64,000 bases of DNA from Rhizobium sp. TH135 (GCF_002855515.1 NZ_PKRP01000003.1:620001-684000), one strand, 5' to 3'. Numbered from the stretch's first letter, positions 26,903 through 37,757 are shown. A program made the numbers and translations. The notes: generated by a model not told the origin, from the sequence alone.

Positions 26903-27217
26903 TCAGGCGTTCTGGATCTGCTCGATGGCCTGACCGAGGAACTCGACCATCTTGGTGCGCAGTTCTTCGTCGGTGATCGATACGCCACCGGCCGTCAGAT
27001 CCCCCATCACCTTGCGGATCACGTCCTCGTCACCGGCCTCTTCGAAATCGGCAGCAACGACTTCCTTCGCATAGGCGTCCGGGTCGGCCTTGCCGAGCAG
27101 ACCGGCGGCCCAGAGACCGAGGAGCTTGTTGCGACGCGCTTCAGCCTTGAAGCGCAGCTCCTGATCGTGGGCGAACTTGTTTTCAAAGGCCTTTTCGCGA
27201 TCACCAATGCCGCTCAT
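26903..27217 (-). CDS. F1Fo-ATPase inhibitor, zeta subunit type (DUF1476)
   Basis: A 104-residue DUF1476 protein. The founding member is the zeta subunit of the Paracoccus denitrificans ATP synthase, which blocks ATP hydrolysis by inserting its N-terminal segment in F1. The N terminus (MSGIGDREKAFENKFAHD) is the predicted inhibitory and conserved region, followed by a four-helix bundle. The frame extends to 27361 but the ATG at 27217 has a GGGAGAT site. ATP synthase genes are not in the window. Confidence 0.9.
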   Translation of the reverse strand: MSGIGDREKAFENKFAHDQELRFKAEARRNKLLGLWAAGLLGKADPDAYAKEVVAADFEEAGDEDVIRKVMGDLTAGGVSITDEELRTKMVEFLGQAIEQIQNA

Positions 27218-27459
27218 ATCGATCTCCCATTTTGTGCCGCCATCGTGCGGTTTCGTTTCCCCATTAATCAAAAGGGAGTACAAAGTGCAATGCAAACTTC
27301 CGCGATTCCAGGTGAGTCCCTGATGGCGCGACGTTTTGGCAGGAAGGGGTGATCTGCGCATTGTGAAAACGAAGGTTTTCCGTTATGGGACCGCCTTAAA
27401 GACCGATCCACTGCGTCCGCGCTTTCGCGCCGGGATGCCAACAACAGAGAAAACCGCCC
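27218..27459. other. Divergent promoter region between zeta inhibitor and purC
   Basis: No gene is evident. A short perfect hairpin, GAAAAC-GAAG-GTTTTC, lies at 27365-27380 and could form in the purC leader. The region must contain the promoters for both divergent genes. I found no obvious purine riboswitch core. Confidence 0.35.
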
Positions 27460-28224
27460 ATGAACCGTCGCCGCCGCGTTTACGAGGGCAAGGCAAAGAT
27501 CCTCTATGAGGGTCCCGAGCCCGGCACGCTGATCCAGTTCTTCAAGGACGATGCAACGGCATTCAACAAGAAGAAGCATGAAGTCATCGACGGGAAAGGC
27601 GTTCTGAACAACCGAATCTCCGAATACGTCTTCACGCATCTCAACAAGATCGGCATTCCGACCCACTTCATCCGCCGCATGAACATGCGCGAGCAGCTGA
27701 TCAAGGAAGTCGAGATCATCCCGCTTGAGATTGTCGTGCGCAATGTCGCCGCCGGCTCGCTTTCGACCCGCCTCGGCATCGAGGAAGGCATTGTCCTGCC
27801 CCGCTCGATCATCGAATTCTACTACAAGTCCGACGCGCTTGCGGACCCCATGGTCTCCGAAGAGCACATCACCGCGTTTGGCTGGGCCAATCCTGCCGAA
27901 CTCGACGACATCATGGCGCTCGCCATCCGCGTCAACGACTTCCTGTCGGGCCTTTTTCTCGGCATCGGCATCCAACTCGTCGACTTCAAGATCGAATGCG
28001 GCCGCCTCTACGAAGGCGACATGATGCGCATCATCCTGGCCGACGAAATTTCGCCGGACAGCTGCCGCCTCTGGGACATCGAGACCCGCGAAAAGCTCGA
28101 CAAGGACCGTTTCCGGCAGGATCTGGGCGGGCTTCTCGAAGCCTATCAGGAAGTCGCCCGCCGGCTCGGCATCATCAATGAAAACGAACCGATCCGTGGC
28201 ACCGGCCCGGTTCTCGTCAAGTAA
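27460..28224 (+). CDS. purC: Phosphoribosylaminoimidazole-succinocarboxamide synthase
   Basis: SAICAR synthetase joins CAIR and aspartate with ATP in de novo purine synthesis. The 254-residue protein has the family motifs YEGKAKILY at the N terminus, FKDDATAFN, and RNVAAGSL, and the late DFKIECG. It opens the cluster purC-purS-(85 aa)-purQ; the purS start follows 18 bases after the stop with its own GGAGAAG site. Confidence 0.96.
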   Translation: MNRRRRVYEGKAKILYEGPEPGTLIQFFKDDATAFNKKKHEVIDGKGVLNNRISEYVFTHLNKIGIPTHFIRRMNMREQLIKEVEIIPLEIVVRNVAAGSLSTRLGIEEGIVLPRSIIEFYYKSDALADPMVSEEHITAFGWANPAELDDIMALAIRVNDFLSGLFLGIGIQLVDFKIECGRLYEGDMMRIILADEISPDSCRLWDIETREKLDKDRFRQDLGGLLEAYQEVARRLGIINENEPIRGTGPVLVK

Positions 28225-28242
28225 GCTTCGGAGAAGAGATCA

Positions 28243-28485
28243 GTGATCAAGGCACGTGTCACCGTTACCCTGAAGAACGGCGTCCTCGACCCACAGGGCA
28301 AGGCCATTGAAGGCGCACTCGGCGCCCTCGGTTTCGACGGCGTAGGCCAGGTCCGCCAGGGCAAGGTTTTCGACCTCGAAGTCGAAGGCACCGACAAGGC
28401 GAAGGCGGAAAGCGACCTCAAGGCCATGTGTGAAAAGCTCCTCGCCAACACGGTTATCGAGAATTATACTATCTCCATCGCCTAA
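28243..28485 (+). CDS. purS: FGAM synthase subunit PurS
   Basis: Small (80-residue) subunit of the three-part FGAM synthase; it bridges PurL and PurQ. The sequence starts IKARVTVTLKNGVLDPQGKAIEGAL, a clear PurS signature. The start is GTG with a GGAGAAGAG site upstream. Presence of PurS fits the short PurL and separate PurQ encoded downstream. Confidence 0.95.
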   Translation: MIKARVTVTLKNGVLDPQGKAIEGALGALGFDGVGQVRQGKVFDLEVEGTDKAKAESDLKAMCEKLLANTVIENYTISIA

Positions 28486-28504
28486 GGGTTGAGGGAGATG
28501 CACG

Positions 28505-28762
28505 ATGGCCGAAGTCACAAGCGAATTGATGTTCGAGCTTCTGAAGAAGCTCAATCAGCGATTTGACAAGGTCGACTTTGCCATCAGCGAGTTGCGCGCG
28601 GACAATCAGACAATGCGCGCGCAATTGCATGCACTGCAGGGTGACGTGAACAACCTGCGCGCAACCGTCGGACACTTCGAAAGCCGATTAGACCGCATCG
28701 ACAATCGCCTGGAGCTGCGGGAGTTCCAGGAAGCCCAGCTAAGGTTTGAGCCACAGCCATGA
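28505..28762 (+). CDS. Small coiled-coil protein between purS and purQ
   Basis: An 85-residue, mostly helical protein with heptad-like spacing of hydrophobic residues ([20 protein letters not shown], then [33 protein letters not shown]). No family recognised. It has its own GAGGGAGATG site, and its stop overlaps the purQ ATG (ATGA), so it is translated within the pur operon. It could be a scaffold or an unrelated inserted gene. A CDS is supported by coding frame and coupling. Confidence 0.7.
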   Translation: MAEVTSELMFELLKKLNQRFDKVDFAISELRADNQTMRAQLHALQGDVNNLRATVGHFESRLDRIDNRLELREFQEAQLRFEPQP

Positions 28763-29430
28763 AATCAGCCGTCGTCCAGCTCCCAGGCCTCAATCGTGAC
28801 CGCGACATGATCGCGGCTCTCACCAAGATCTCCGGCCATGCGCCCGTCACGATCTGGCAGACCGAGACTGACATTCCCGATGTCGACCTGATCGTGATCC
28901 CAGGCGGCTTCTCCTATGGCGACTACCTGCGCTGCGGCGCGATCGCAGCCCGCATGCCCGTCATGCAGGCGATCAAGGAAAAGGCCGAGAAGGGCGTCAA
29001 GGTCATCGGCGTCTGTAACGGCTTCCAGATCCTGGTCGAAGCCGGCATGCTGCCGGGCGCCCTGATGCGCAACCAGTCACTCAAGTTCGTCTGCAGGGAA
29101 ATCAAGCTGGAAGTGGCGAACGCCGATACTGATTTCACCCGCGCCTATGCCAAGGGCCAGATCATCCGCTGCCCCGTCGCTCACCACGACGGCAACTACT
29201 TCGCCGACGCCGAGACGCTGAAGACGATCGAGGGCAATGGCCAGGTGGTGTTCCGCTATGCCGACGGCACCAATCCGAACGGCTCGATGAACGACATCGC
29301 CGGCGTCATCAACGCACGCGGCAACGTTCTCGGCATGATGCCGCATCCGGAAAATCTGATCGAAGCTGCCCATGGCGGCAATGACGGTCGCGGCATCTTC
29401 GCCTCGGCACTCGACGTCATCGCGGCCTGA
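28759..29430 (+). CDS. purQ: FGAM synthase subunit PurQ (glutaminase)
   Basis: Class I glutamine amidotransferase that supplies ammonia to PurL. The 223-residue protein has the nucleophile motif GVCNGFQIL and a late His-Glu pair in [15 protein letters not shown]. It starts in an ATGA overlap with the small coiled-coil gene. PurL is encoded about 2.4 kb downstream, after an intervening lipoprotein and regulator pair. Confidence 0.96.
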   Translation: MKSAVVQLPGLNRDRDMIAALTKISGHAPVTIWQTETDIPDVDLIVIPGGFSYGDYLRCGAIAARMPVMQAIKEKAEKGVKVIGVCNGFQILVEAGMLPGALMRNQSLKFVCREIKLEVANADTDFTRAYAKGQIIRCPVAHHDGNYFADAETLKTIEGNGQVVFRYADGTNPNGSMNDIAGVINARGNVLGMMPHPENLIEAAHGGNDGRGIFASALDVIAA

Positions 29431-29491
29431 AGTAAGCTTCGCTTAACCACGGACCTTTAAGGGAAGGCGGCAGTCAGCCGAAAGATCGCCC

Positions 29492-29878
29492 ATGCGCCGC
29501 TTCGCCTTCTCCATCATTCTCCTTGCAGCAACGGGCCTCACCGCCTGCAAGCCCGAGGCTCCGAGGCCCGCAGTCCGTGGACAATCCGCGCTCGACATCA
29601 TGGAAAAGGTGGCGGTCGCTGCGAACCGCTGCTGGTTCAAGTCCGGAGACGCCGCTTTCCGGACCTACCAGCTTTCTCCTGAACTGAGCTCCTTCTCCGG
29701 TCGCCCACGTATCCTCCTGGTTCGCAAGGGATCCCGCGACGACCGACCCGTGCTCGTGGTTCAGGCCGAGGGGACGCCCCCTCGCCTCGACGCGTTCGGC
29801 CCTCTGTTGAACGAAAATGTCGCGCCACGGATCCGCCAGGACGTCGTCCGCTGGGCGAATGGCAGGAACGACTGCTGA
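29492..29878 (+). CDS. Small lipoprotein, unknown function
   Basis: A 128-residue protein with a lipoprotein signal: hydrophobic stretch then the lipobox LTAC, Cys near residue 19. The mature part has one additional pair of cysteines (NRCWFK and RNDC near the end). I recognise no family. It lies between purQ and the DUF1127 gene, with which it is convergent and directly adjacent (stop at 29878, the DUF1127 stop begins at 29879). Confidence 0.65.
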   Translation: MRRFAFSIILLAATGLTACKPEAPRPAVRGQSALDIMEKVAVAANRCWFKSGDAAFRTYQLSPELSSFSGRPRILLVRKGSRDDRPVLVVQAEGTPPRLDAFGPLLNENVAPRIRQDVVRWANGRNDC

Positions 29879-30175
29879 TCAGAACGGCGGCTGATAAGAC
29901 CGCTCGACCAGCAGCAGACGCGACTTCCTGATTTCACGCTCGGCTACATCAGGCGACAGACCGACATCCCGCAACTGATCTTCGGTCAATTGTGAGAGAT
30001 GGACGCGCGTCGTCCGCCGCCGCCACAGTGCCAATGCCCTTCCAGCAACCTGAATGGTCCCAGCCAGCCACGCCAATCTTGGCGGTTGAACAGGGGCAAC
30101 CACGGCCTTCGAACCGATTGTCTCTATTGTCACCATAGAGAAAATTCCCGATGTCAATTCCTGTGGTGACAGCAT
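29879..30175 (-). CDS. DUF1127 domain protein
   Basis: A 98-residue protein ending in a DUF1127 motif (HLSQLTEDQLRDVGLSPDVA), basic arginine-rich helices of unknown or RNA/regulatory role in rhizobia. Two starts are possible: the ATG at 30175, preceded by a GGGAG site, or at 30136. It is transcribed divergently from the MocR-type regulator; the shared region carries repeated GGTGACA elements, so it is the most likely target of that regulator. Confidence 0.75.
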   Translation of the reverse strand: MLSPQELTSGIFSMVTIETIGSKAVVAPVQPPRLAWLAGTIQVAGRALALWRRRTTRVHLSQLTEDQLRDVGLSPDVAEREIRKSRLLLVERSYQPPF

Positions 30176-30225
30176 ATGAATTGACTCCCATGCGGTGACA
30201 ATCTATAGAATTGTCATCATGACAA
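30127..30225. promoter_or_regulatory. GGTGACA operator cluster between DUF1127 and MocR genes
   Basis: Repeats of GGTGACA: plus-strand copies at 30165-30171 and 30194-30200 (29 bases apart, near three helical turns), a minus-strand copy at 30128-30134, and a palindrome TTGTCAT-C-ATGACAA at 30211-30225. MocR-family regulators usually bind repeated sites near divergent promoters. These are my proposed operators for the regulator encoded just downstream. Confidence 0.6.
30181..30219 (+). promoter_or_regulatory. Sigma-70-type promoter of the MocR gene, probably leaderless
   Basis: TTGACT at 30181-30186 and TATAGA at 30204-30209, spaced by exactly 17 bases, form a near-consensus promoter. The predicted transcription start falls at about 30216-30219, which coincides with the ATG at 30219. 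No Shine-Dalgarno sequence precedes that ATG, so the mRNA would be leaderless. Confidence 0.6.
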
Positions 30226-31637
30226 ATTGGCTCCCCTCCCTCGATACAGGCACTGGCCCGATTTATGTCCGCATCGCAGATGAAGCGGAAAACGCCATCA
30301 AATCAGGCGCACTACCCAATGGCGCCAAATTGCCGCCACAGCGCGATCTCGCCTATGACGTCGGGGTGACAATAGGGACAATCTCTCGTGCCTATGCCTT
30401 GCTGCGTGAAAGAGGACTGGTGACAGGCGAGGTCGGCCGCGGCACGTATGTTCAGGGCAACGACGACAACGGTCCGGCGCAGGCCCGCGATCCTGTGTCG
30501 ATCAACTATGGCGGCACACGCGCCATCATCCCACCGCCGGGCAAGTTGCGCTTCGACACGACGGCCGCGATCGATGTCGGCCAGGCAGAACTGGTCGGAC
30601 GCATCATGGCAGAGATCGCGTCGGCCCATCCGGGCGAGATTTCGAGCTACACCCGAACCCTTTCCCCCGACTGGCTGGAGGCAGGCCGGCAATGGCTGTC
30701 TTCGGGCAGCTGGACACCCGATGCCGAACAGATCCTGCCGCAACTTGGCGTCCATGCCGGGATCAACGCCGTTGTCGCTGCCGTCAGCGGCGCAGGCGAC
30801 CGGATCGTTTGCGAGCATCTGACCTATTCGCAGGTGTCCCGCAGTGCCAACCTGATGGGCCGGCAGATCGCCTTGGTCGATTCGGACCAGGATGGAATCT
30901 TGCCGGAGGATTTCGAGCGCGTCTGCGCCCGGGAACATCCCAAGGCCGCCTTCATCATGTCATCGGGCCAGAACCCGACGCTCGCGACGCTCCCGCTTTC
31001 CAGGCGCAAGGACATCGTCGCCATCGCCCGCAAATACAATGTCTGGCTGATCGAGGACTATCTCTATGGCGGCATGATCGCAGATGAGATTCCGTTGCTG
31101 GCCGAACTCGCGCCAGACCGGACCTTCCTGCTCAACGGATTGTCGAAATGCGTCGCAGCCGGCGTGCGCGGCGGCTGGGTGGCCTGCCCACCCCATATGA
31201 GCCAGCGCGTCCGCGTGACCCAGAAGATGGTGAGCGGCGGCCTGCCTTTTCTTCTCGCTGAACTCTCTGCCCGGCTCGTACTGTCGGGTGCCGCCAGCGA
31301 AATCCGGGGCAAGGTATTGTCGGAAATCGGCGCGCGCGAAGCGGTGGTCCGAGAGCTTTTCGCCGGCAAGGACTTTCGCTCCCATCCGCGCCTGCCCTTC
31401 TTCTGGCTGAAGCTTCCCGAGCCCTGGATGTCCGGCACTTTCAAGCAGGCCGTGCTCGATGCCGATGTGCTGATCGACGACGAGGACGAGTTCAAGCCAG
31501 CCCGTTCGTCGCGGGTCTATCACCATGTCCGCGTCGGCTTCAGCGAAGGCCGCGAACGCTCGATTTCGATCGAAGGGCTGAAGACGGTTCGGCGGATCCT
31601 CGATCAGTCGCCGCTCGGCACCAGCGCCATCGTCTGA
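30219..31637 (+). CDS. MocR-type transcriptional regulator (GntR wHTH + PLP aminotransferase fold)
   Basis: A 472-residue MocR/PdxR-type regulator. The N-terminal winged helix ([21 protein letters not shown]) is followed by a fold-type I aminotransferase domain with the PLP-lysine segment [13 protein letters not shown]. Such proteins use PLP (and sometimes an amino acid) as effector. The usual start call would be a GTG at 30195, but that codon lies upstream of the predicted transcription start and inside an operator repeat; the ATG at 30219 is better. It is divergent from a DUF1127 gene and interrupts the purQ-purL order. Confidence 0.9.
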   Translation: MTNWLPSLDTGTGPIYVRIADEAENAIKSGALPNGAKLPPQRDLAYDVGVTIGTISRAYALLRERGLVTGEVGRGTYVQGNDDNGPAQARDPVSINYGGTRAIIPPPGKLRFDTTAAIDVGQAELVGRIMAEIASAHPGEISSYTRTLSPDWLEAGRQWLSSGSWTPDAEQILPQLGVHAGINAVVAAVSGAGDRIVCEHLTYSQVSRSANLMGRQIALVDSDQDGILPEDFERVCAREHPKAAFIMSSGQNPTLATLPLSRRKDIVAIARKYNVWLIEDYLYGGMIADEIPLLAELAPDRTFLLNGLSKCVAAGVRGGWVACPPHMSQRVRVTQKMVSGGLPFLLAELSARLVLSGAASEIRGKVLSEIGAREAVVRELFAGKDFRSHPRLPFFWLKLPEPWMSGTFKQAVLDADVLIDDEDEFKPARSSRVYHHVRVGFSEGRERSISIEGLKTVRRILDQSPLGTSAIV

Positions 31638-31785
31638 CCATCGGGAAATAGCCAAGGCTTCGTATGCTGGAAAGCGGCAGGAAAGGCCTGATTGCGCGCA
31701 TTTTTCAAGTGCGCCGGGCGCGGGCTTGGGTTATAGCCTGCCTCGAAACCGATCTCCCACCGATCTCCATTGCCCTGAGAGCCAG

Positions 31786-34008
<2,223 letters not shown>

Positions 34009-34122
34009 GGCATTCGATCACATGCCTGTGGAGCATAGGGTAGGCGCTGCCTGCCCCATTGAATCGCTTCGGTGAATGCACGATAGTTCTCGCATAGCTG
34101 ATTTGCATGAGGGATCCATTAC

Positions 34123-34356
34123 ATGCCGATGAAACCAGGCGACATCGAAGACATGATCAAGGCCGGCATTCCGGGCGCGAAGGTCGTCATCCGCGACCTC
34201 GCCGGGGACGGCGATCACTATGCCGCAGAGGTCGTCGCCGAAGCCTTCCGGGGCAAGAGCCGCGTCCAGCAGCACCAGATGGTCTACGACGCCCTGAAGG
34301 GCAATATGGGCGGCGTGCTGCATGCGCTCGCACTGCAGACCAGCATTCCCGACTGA
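34123..34356 (+). CDS. bolA: BolA family protein
   Basis: A 77-residue BolA-like protein with the conserved VVAEAFRGKSRVQQHQMVYDAL (which contains the RVxxH motif, the His being a candidate Fe-S ligand). BolA proteins partner with monothiol glutaredoxins in Fe-S cluster trafficking and iron regulation. Its partner grxD lies 1.7 kb downstream on the same strand. A strong terminator follows. Confidence 0.95.
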   Translation: MPMKPGDIEDMIKAGIPGAKVVIRDLAGDGDHYAAEVVAEAFRGKSRVQQHQMVYDALKGNMGGVLHALALQTSIPD

Positions 34357-34384
34357 TCGGGGCTGTCCTTGCCGAGACGAAACC

Positions 34385-34415
34385 AAAGGCCTGCCGTTCA
34401 GCGGCGGGCCTTTTT
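34385..34415 (+). terminator. Rho-independent terminator after bolA
   Basis: A 12-bp stem (AAAGGCCTGCCG with CGGCGGGCCTTT, one G-U pair) with a five-base loop, ending in TTTTT. It ends the purL-bolA transcript and its tail touches the stop codon of the convergent hydrolase gene. Confidence 0.85.
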
Positions 34416-35581
34416 CATGACATCGGATGAATGACCGGAGCGCGTGTCGAATCCAGCGCTTGGAAGCTGTTCGCCGGGAGTGGCCCGGCCGTCATCAAGG
34501 TGAAGTCGAAGCCGCTCGGCTGGTCGGGGCCGAGCACATATTGCCGGTGCATGCGCAGAAAATCGCGGCGGTTCTTCTCATAGCGCTCAGGCGACATCGC
34601 GTGCTTGAAACGGACGAAGACCAGTTTTGGCTGTGGCGCATCCTTGTGACCAGACAGCGCCACCGTATGGCATTTGTAGAGATGGATCGGGTCGGTCAGG
34701 CACTGGATGTCGAACCAGTCGATAGCCTGGCTACGCGCGACGCTTCCAATACGACGGCGAAGGACGTTGGCGCCCGACAACAGACTGCACTGCAGAGCCG
34801 CTCCACCCAGCGTGACGAAAACAATCCGCCGTCCCTCCAGGACCTCAGGTGCCTTCTCGAGCAGGCGACCGACGACAGACAGGGCAAAATTGGCCCCCAT
34901 GCTGTGCGATGTGACCAGGATTTCATCCGACGGCTGCTTGAGCGCAACAATTGCCTGATCTGCCACAGTCTCGATGAAGGATGCGACCTCCGACCGGTTC
35001 TCGGCAACGGCAACGGCGAGCCGCCAATCGGCCAGCAGATGCAGCACATGATAGCGATCCGAGAACCGAAGGACACCATAGCGAAAGACGAGGGCGCCGG
35101 CAGGCACAGTGAGCAGGAACCACCAGGACGACAGGTCGAGTGTTGACGGAATGGCTGCGATATTGACCCCGAGTGCAAGACCGGCGGCCAGGAACAGGAA
35201 GGGGAAGAGAAAGAACAGGCCGAAACGCCAGGCATGGCGAAAATAGCCGAAGGCTCCGCCCTGCCGCACGACGTCGAAGCCTGCCTTGAAGCCCTTCGCA
35301 ATCTGCAGCCAGACCGGCTCGGAGCGCATCGCGGTGATCAGGTCGTTGTGGTCGAACACATGGATATCGGAGCGGGTCGCCCAGCCGGCCACCGCGGCAT
35401 CGACCGGAAAGTGCGCGCCCGTTTCATCGACGGACAGCGCACCCACATCGAAGCGTGCCTGCCAGATCCGGGCAGCCTGAGCGGCGGAGCGCTCATAGCG
35501 CTGGCGGTGGGCTTCTGCATTGAGGGGTTCGAAACCCGGGAAATGCAGGACGATGCGGCTGTGGATCATGAAAGCGGTCAC
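34415..35581 (-). CDS. Membrane alpha/beta hydrolase, paralogue A
   Basis: A 388-residue protein with two or more hydrophobic segments (about residues 118-141 and 151-170) followed by a soluble region. It has SHSMG at residues 225-229 (Ser227, a GxSxG variant with Ser first), Asp297 in LTDPIHLYKC and His345 in RMHRQY. The paralogue encoded at 40065 has the same S-D-H pattern and matching segments on both sides of its hydrophobic region (WRF..FLYPF, RY.V.HL). No known family comes to mind. It lies between bolA and the small basic gene, on the opposite strand. Confidence 0.75.
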   Translation of the reverse strand: MTAFMIHSRIVLHFPGFEPLNAEAHRQRYERSAAQAARIWQARFDVGALSVDETGAHFPVDAAVAGWATRSDIHVFDHNDLITAMRSEPVWLQIAKGFKAGFDVVRQGGAFGYFRHAWRFGLFFLFPFLFLAAGLALGVNIAAIPSTLDLSSWWFLLTVPAGALVFRYGVLRFSDRYHVLHLLADWRLAVAVAENRSEVASFIETVADQAIVALKQPSDEILVTSHSMGANFALSVVGRLLEKAPEVLEGRRIVFVTLGGAALQCSLLSGANVLRRRIGSVARSQAIDWFDIQCLTDPIHLYKCHTVALSGHKDAPQPKLVFVRFKHAMSPERYEKNRRDFLRMHRQYVLGPDQPSGFDFTLMTAGPLPANSFQALDSTRAPVIHPMS

Positions 35582-35691
35582 TCAATCGACGGCAGGCGGC
35601 CGCAGGTGGCGCTTGCTAGACGAGATTTGCGCTGATTTAAAGAGCGTATGGAACAAAACCATCCAGAACCGTGGGTGCAAGAGGGATAAAC

Positions 35692-35922
35692 ATGGCGGAT
35701 CTGCTCGGAAACATCGTCAAGGACGTCATCGAAGGTGTCCTCAAGGAAATCCTGAAGAAATCGACCCGCAGTGGTACGACGCGTCGGCGCAAGCGCCAGA
35801 CCCGCTCCGCAACAACCGGACGCTTCGTGCGCAAGACGACCAAGCGCGTGAAGGCCCCGGCCCGCAAGCAGGTGAGCCGCCGCCGCTCTGCTGCCAAGCG
35901 CAGCCGCCAGCGGGCCCGTTAA
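35692..35922 (+). CDS. Very basic small protein, histone H1-like tail
   Basis: A 76-residue protein: about 20 residues of amphipathic helix (MADLLGNIVKDVIEGVLKEI) then an Arg/Lys-rich tail with 27 basic residues overall, Ser/Thr/Ala spaced, resembling histone-like or DNA-compacting proteins. I cannot assign a family. The ATG at 35692 has an AGAGGGAT site; an in-frame GTG at 35671 is an alternative. It is on the strand of grxD, 106 bases upstream. Confidence 0.7.
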   Translation: MADLLGNIVKDVIEGVLKEILKKSTRSGTTRRRKRQTRSATTGRFVRKTTKRVKAPARKQVSRRRSAAKRSRQRAR

Positions 35923-36028
35923 TTCAGGCCTAGCCGCAAACTCGCCACTGGCAAAAGGCGAGCTGTGTTGCTATTTCTACGGCAAAGCAAAGCTGCCGCC
36001 TTGAACGGCATGTGAAAGGACAAATGAC

Positions 36029-36361
36029 ATGAGCGCCCACGAATTCATCGACAACGAAGTCAAGACCAACGATGTAGTCCTGTTCATGAAGGGCAGCCCG
36101 CAGTTCCCGCAGTGTGGCTTCTCGGGCCAGGTCGTACAGATTCTCGACTACCTCGGCGTGGACTACAAGGGCGTCAACGTGCTGGCCGACATGGAAATCC
36201 GTGAAGGCATCAAGACCTATTCCAACTGGCCGACAATTCCGCAGCTCTACATAAAGGGCGAGTTCGTCGGCGGCTGTGATATCGTGCGTGAAATGTTCCA
36301 GGCGGGCGAACTCAAGACGCATCTCGAAGAGCAGGGCATCGCCGTTCGCGGCGCCGCCTGA
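36029..36361 (+). CDS. grxD: Monothiol glutaredoxin (Grx4/GrxD)
   Basis: A 110-residue CGFS-type glutaredoxin that binds and transfers a [2Fe-2S] cluster, often with BolA. The CGFS motif is at residues 29-32 within [16 protein letters not shown], and the glutathione-binding TIPQLY and GGCDI segments are present. The ATG follows a GAAAGGA site. Encoded in the same gene neighbourhood as its likely partner bolA, with a hydrolase and a basic-protein gene between them. Confidence 0.96.
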   Translation: MSAHEFIDNEVKTNDVVLFMKGSPQFPQCGFSGQVVQILDYLGVDYKGVNVLADMEIREGIKTYSNWPTIPQLYIKGEFVGGCDIVREMFQAGELKTHLEEQGIAVRGAA

Positions 36362-36399
36362 CCCTACCGGCCGCAAGGCCTCTGAAAAATCTCCAGGCG

Positions 36400-36430
36400 A
36401 TGAAGGCGTTGTCCCAAGCAACGCCTTCAT
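36400..36430 (+). terminator. Strong hairpin after grxD (terminator candidate)
   Basis: A perfect 12-bp stem, ATGAAGGCGTTG at 36400-36411 against CAACGCCTTCAT at 36419-36430, with a seven-base loop (TCCCAAG). The stem is strong but the following tract is only TTT, so termination may be weak. It lies 39 bases past grxD and 22 bases before the MFS gene. Confidence 0.6.
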
Positions 36431-36451
36431 GCCGTTTCAAGGTCATAATTC

Positions 36452-37699
36452 ATGTCAGATTCGTTACAGTCCGCTCCCAAGGCCTTAGGTGGCATGGGGC
36501 GTGCCGAGTTCATTGCCCTGATGGCGTTCCTGATGGCGCTCAACGCGCTCGCCATCGACATCATGCTGCCCGGCCTGCAGGAAATCGGCGCCGCACTCAA
36601 CGTCGAGAACGAGAACCATCGGCAATATGTCGTCTCTGCCTATCTGATCGGCTTCGGCATCGCTCAGCTCTTCTATGGCCCGATCGCCGACCGTTTCGGC
36701 CGGCGCATCCCGATGATCGTCGGCCTTGCGATCTATGTCGTCTCTTCGCTGGCCGTGGTCTTCGTGCCCTCCTTCGAATCGCTGCTGCTGCTGCGCTTCA
36801 TCCAGGGCATCGGCTCGGCCGCGACCCGCGTCATCACCGTCTCGATCGTTCGTGACGTCTTCGGCGGTCGCCAGATGGCGGAAGTCATGTCGCTGATCAT
36901 GATGGTCTTCATGGTCATCCCGGTCGTTGCGCCCGGCACCGGCCAGGTCATCATGCTCTTCGGCGACTGGCACTGGATCTTCGTCTTCATGGCGGTGATC
37001 GCCGTGATCGTCGGCGTCTGGATGTATGTCCGCCTGCCCGAGACACTGGCGCCGGAAGACGTGCGTCCCTTCACGGTGAAGGTCATCTTCGACGGCTTCC
37101 GCATCGTGCTGACCAATCGTGTGGCCCTCTGTTACACGATCGCCAGCACCTTCATCTTCGGCGCCCTCTTCGGCTTCATCAACTCGGCCCAGCAGGTCTA
37201 TGTCGGTATCTACGGCCTTGGCGTCTGGTTCCCGGTCGCCTTTGCCGCTGTCGCCCTGTTCATGGCGCTCTCGTCCTTTGTCAATGCCAAGCTGGTCGGG
37301 CGTTTCGGCATGCGCAAGCTCTCGCATGGCTCGCTTCTCGGCTTCATCGCCATCAACCTGATCTGGCTGGTCGTTCAGATCCTCGGCCCGCAGCCCATGC
37401 CCTTCTTCCTGTTCATCGGCTTCTTTGCACTGGCGATGTTCCAGTTCGGCTGGATCGGCTCGAACTTCAACTCGCTGGCCATGGAGCCGCTCGGCCACGT
37501 CGCCGGCACCGCCTCGTCGGTTCTGGGCTTCATGGGCACGATCGGTGGCTCGATCATCGGGGCCGCGATCGGCCAGGCCTTCAACGGCACGGCTTTGCCG
37601 ATGGTGGCTGGCTTCTTCGTGGTCGGCGTCATCGGCCTCGTCTTCGTCCTGATCGGCGAAAAGGGCCGGTTGTTCCAGGCGCAGAACAAACCGGTCTGA
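36452..37699 (+). CDS. Bcr/CflA-type multidrug efflux MFS transporter
   Basis: A 415-residue major facilitator protein with about 12 membrane segments of the Bcr/CflA drug-proton antiporter group (ADRFGRRIPMIVGL, and FIQGIGSAATRVI near residues 112-125). Such pumps export drugs, sulfonamides or short peptides. It follows grxD on the same strand after a hairpin, and is ended by a strong terminator shared with the convergent gene. Confidence 0.9.
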   Translation: MSDSLQSAPKALGGMGRAEFIALMAFLMALNALAIDIMLPGLQEIGAALNVENENHRQYVVSAYLIGFGIAQLFYGPIADRFGRRIPMIVGLAIYVVSSLAVVFVPSFESLLLLRFIQGIGSAATRVITVSIVRDVFGGRQMAEVMSLIMMVFMVIPVVAPGTGQVIMLFGDWHWIFVFMAVIAVIVGVWMYVRLPETLAPEDVRPFTVKVIFDGFRIVLTNRVALCYTIASTFIFGALFGFINSAQQVYVGIYGLGVWFPVAFAAVALFMALSSFVNAKLVGRFGMRKLSHGSLLGFIAINLIWLVVQILGPQPMPFFLFIGFFALAMFQFGWIGSNFNSLAMEPLGHVAGTASSVLGFMGTIGGSIIGAAIGQAFNGTALPMVAGFFVVGVIGLVFVLIGEKGRLFQAQNKPV

Positions 37700-37723
37700 A
37701 CGAACCGCACCCCTCTGAAATGG

Positions 37724-37752
37724 AAAGGCCCGGTCTAAGCCGGGCCTTTTTT
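37724..37752 (+). terminator. Rho-independent terminator after the MFS gene
   Basis: A perfect 10-bp stem, AAAGGCCCGG against CCGGGCCTTT, with a six-base loop (TCTAAG), then TTTTTT. It ends transcription from the MFS gene just before the convergent inositol monophosphatase gene and may act in both directions. Confidence 0.88.
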
Positions 37753-37757
37753 GTAAG

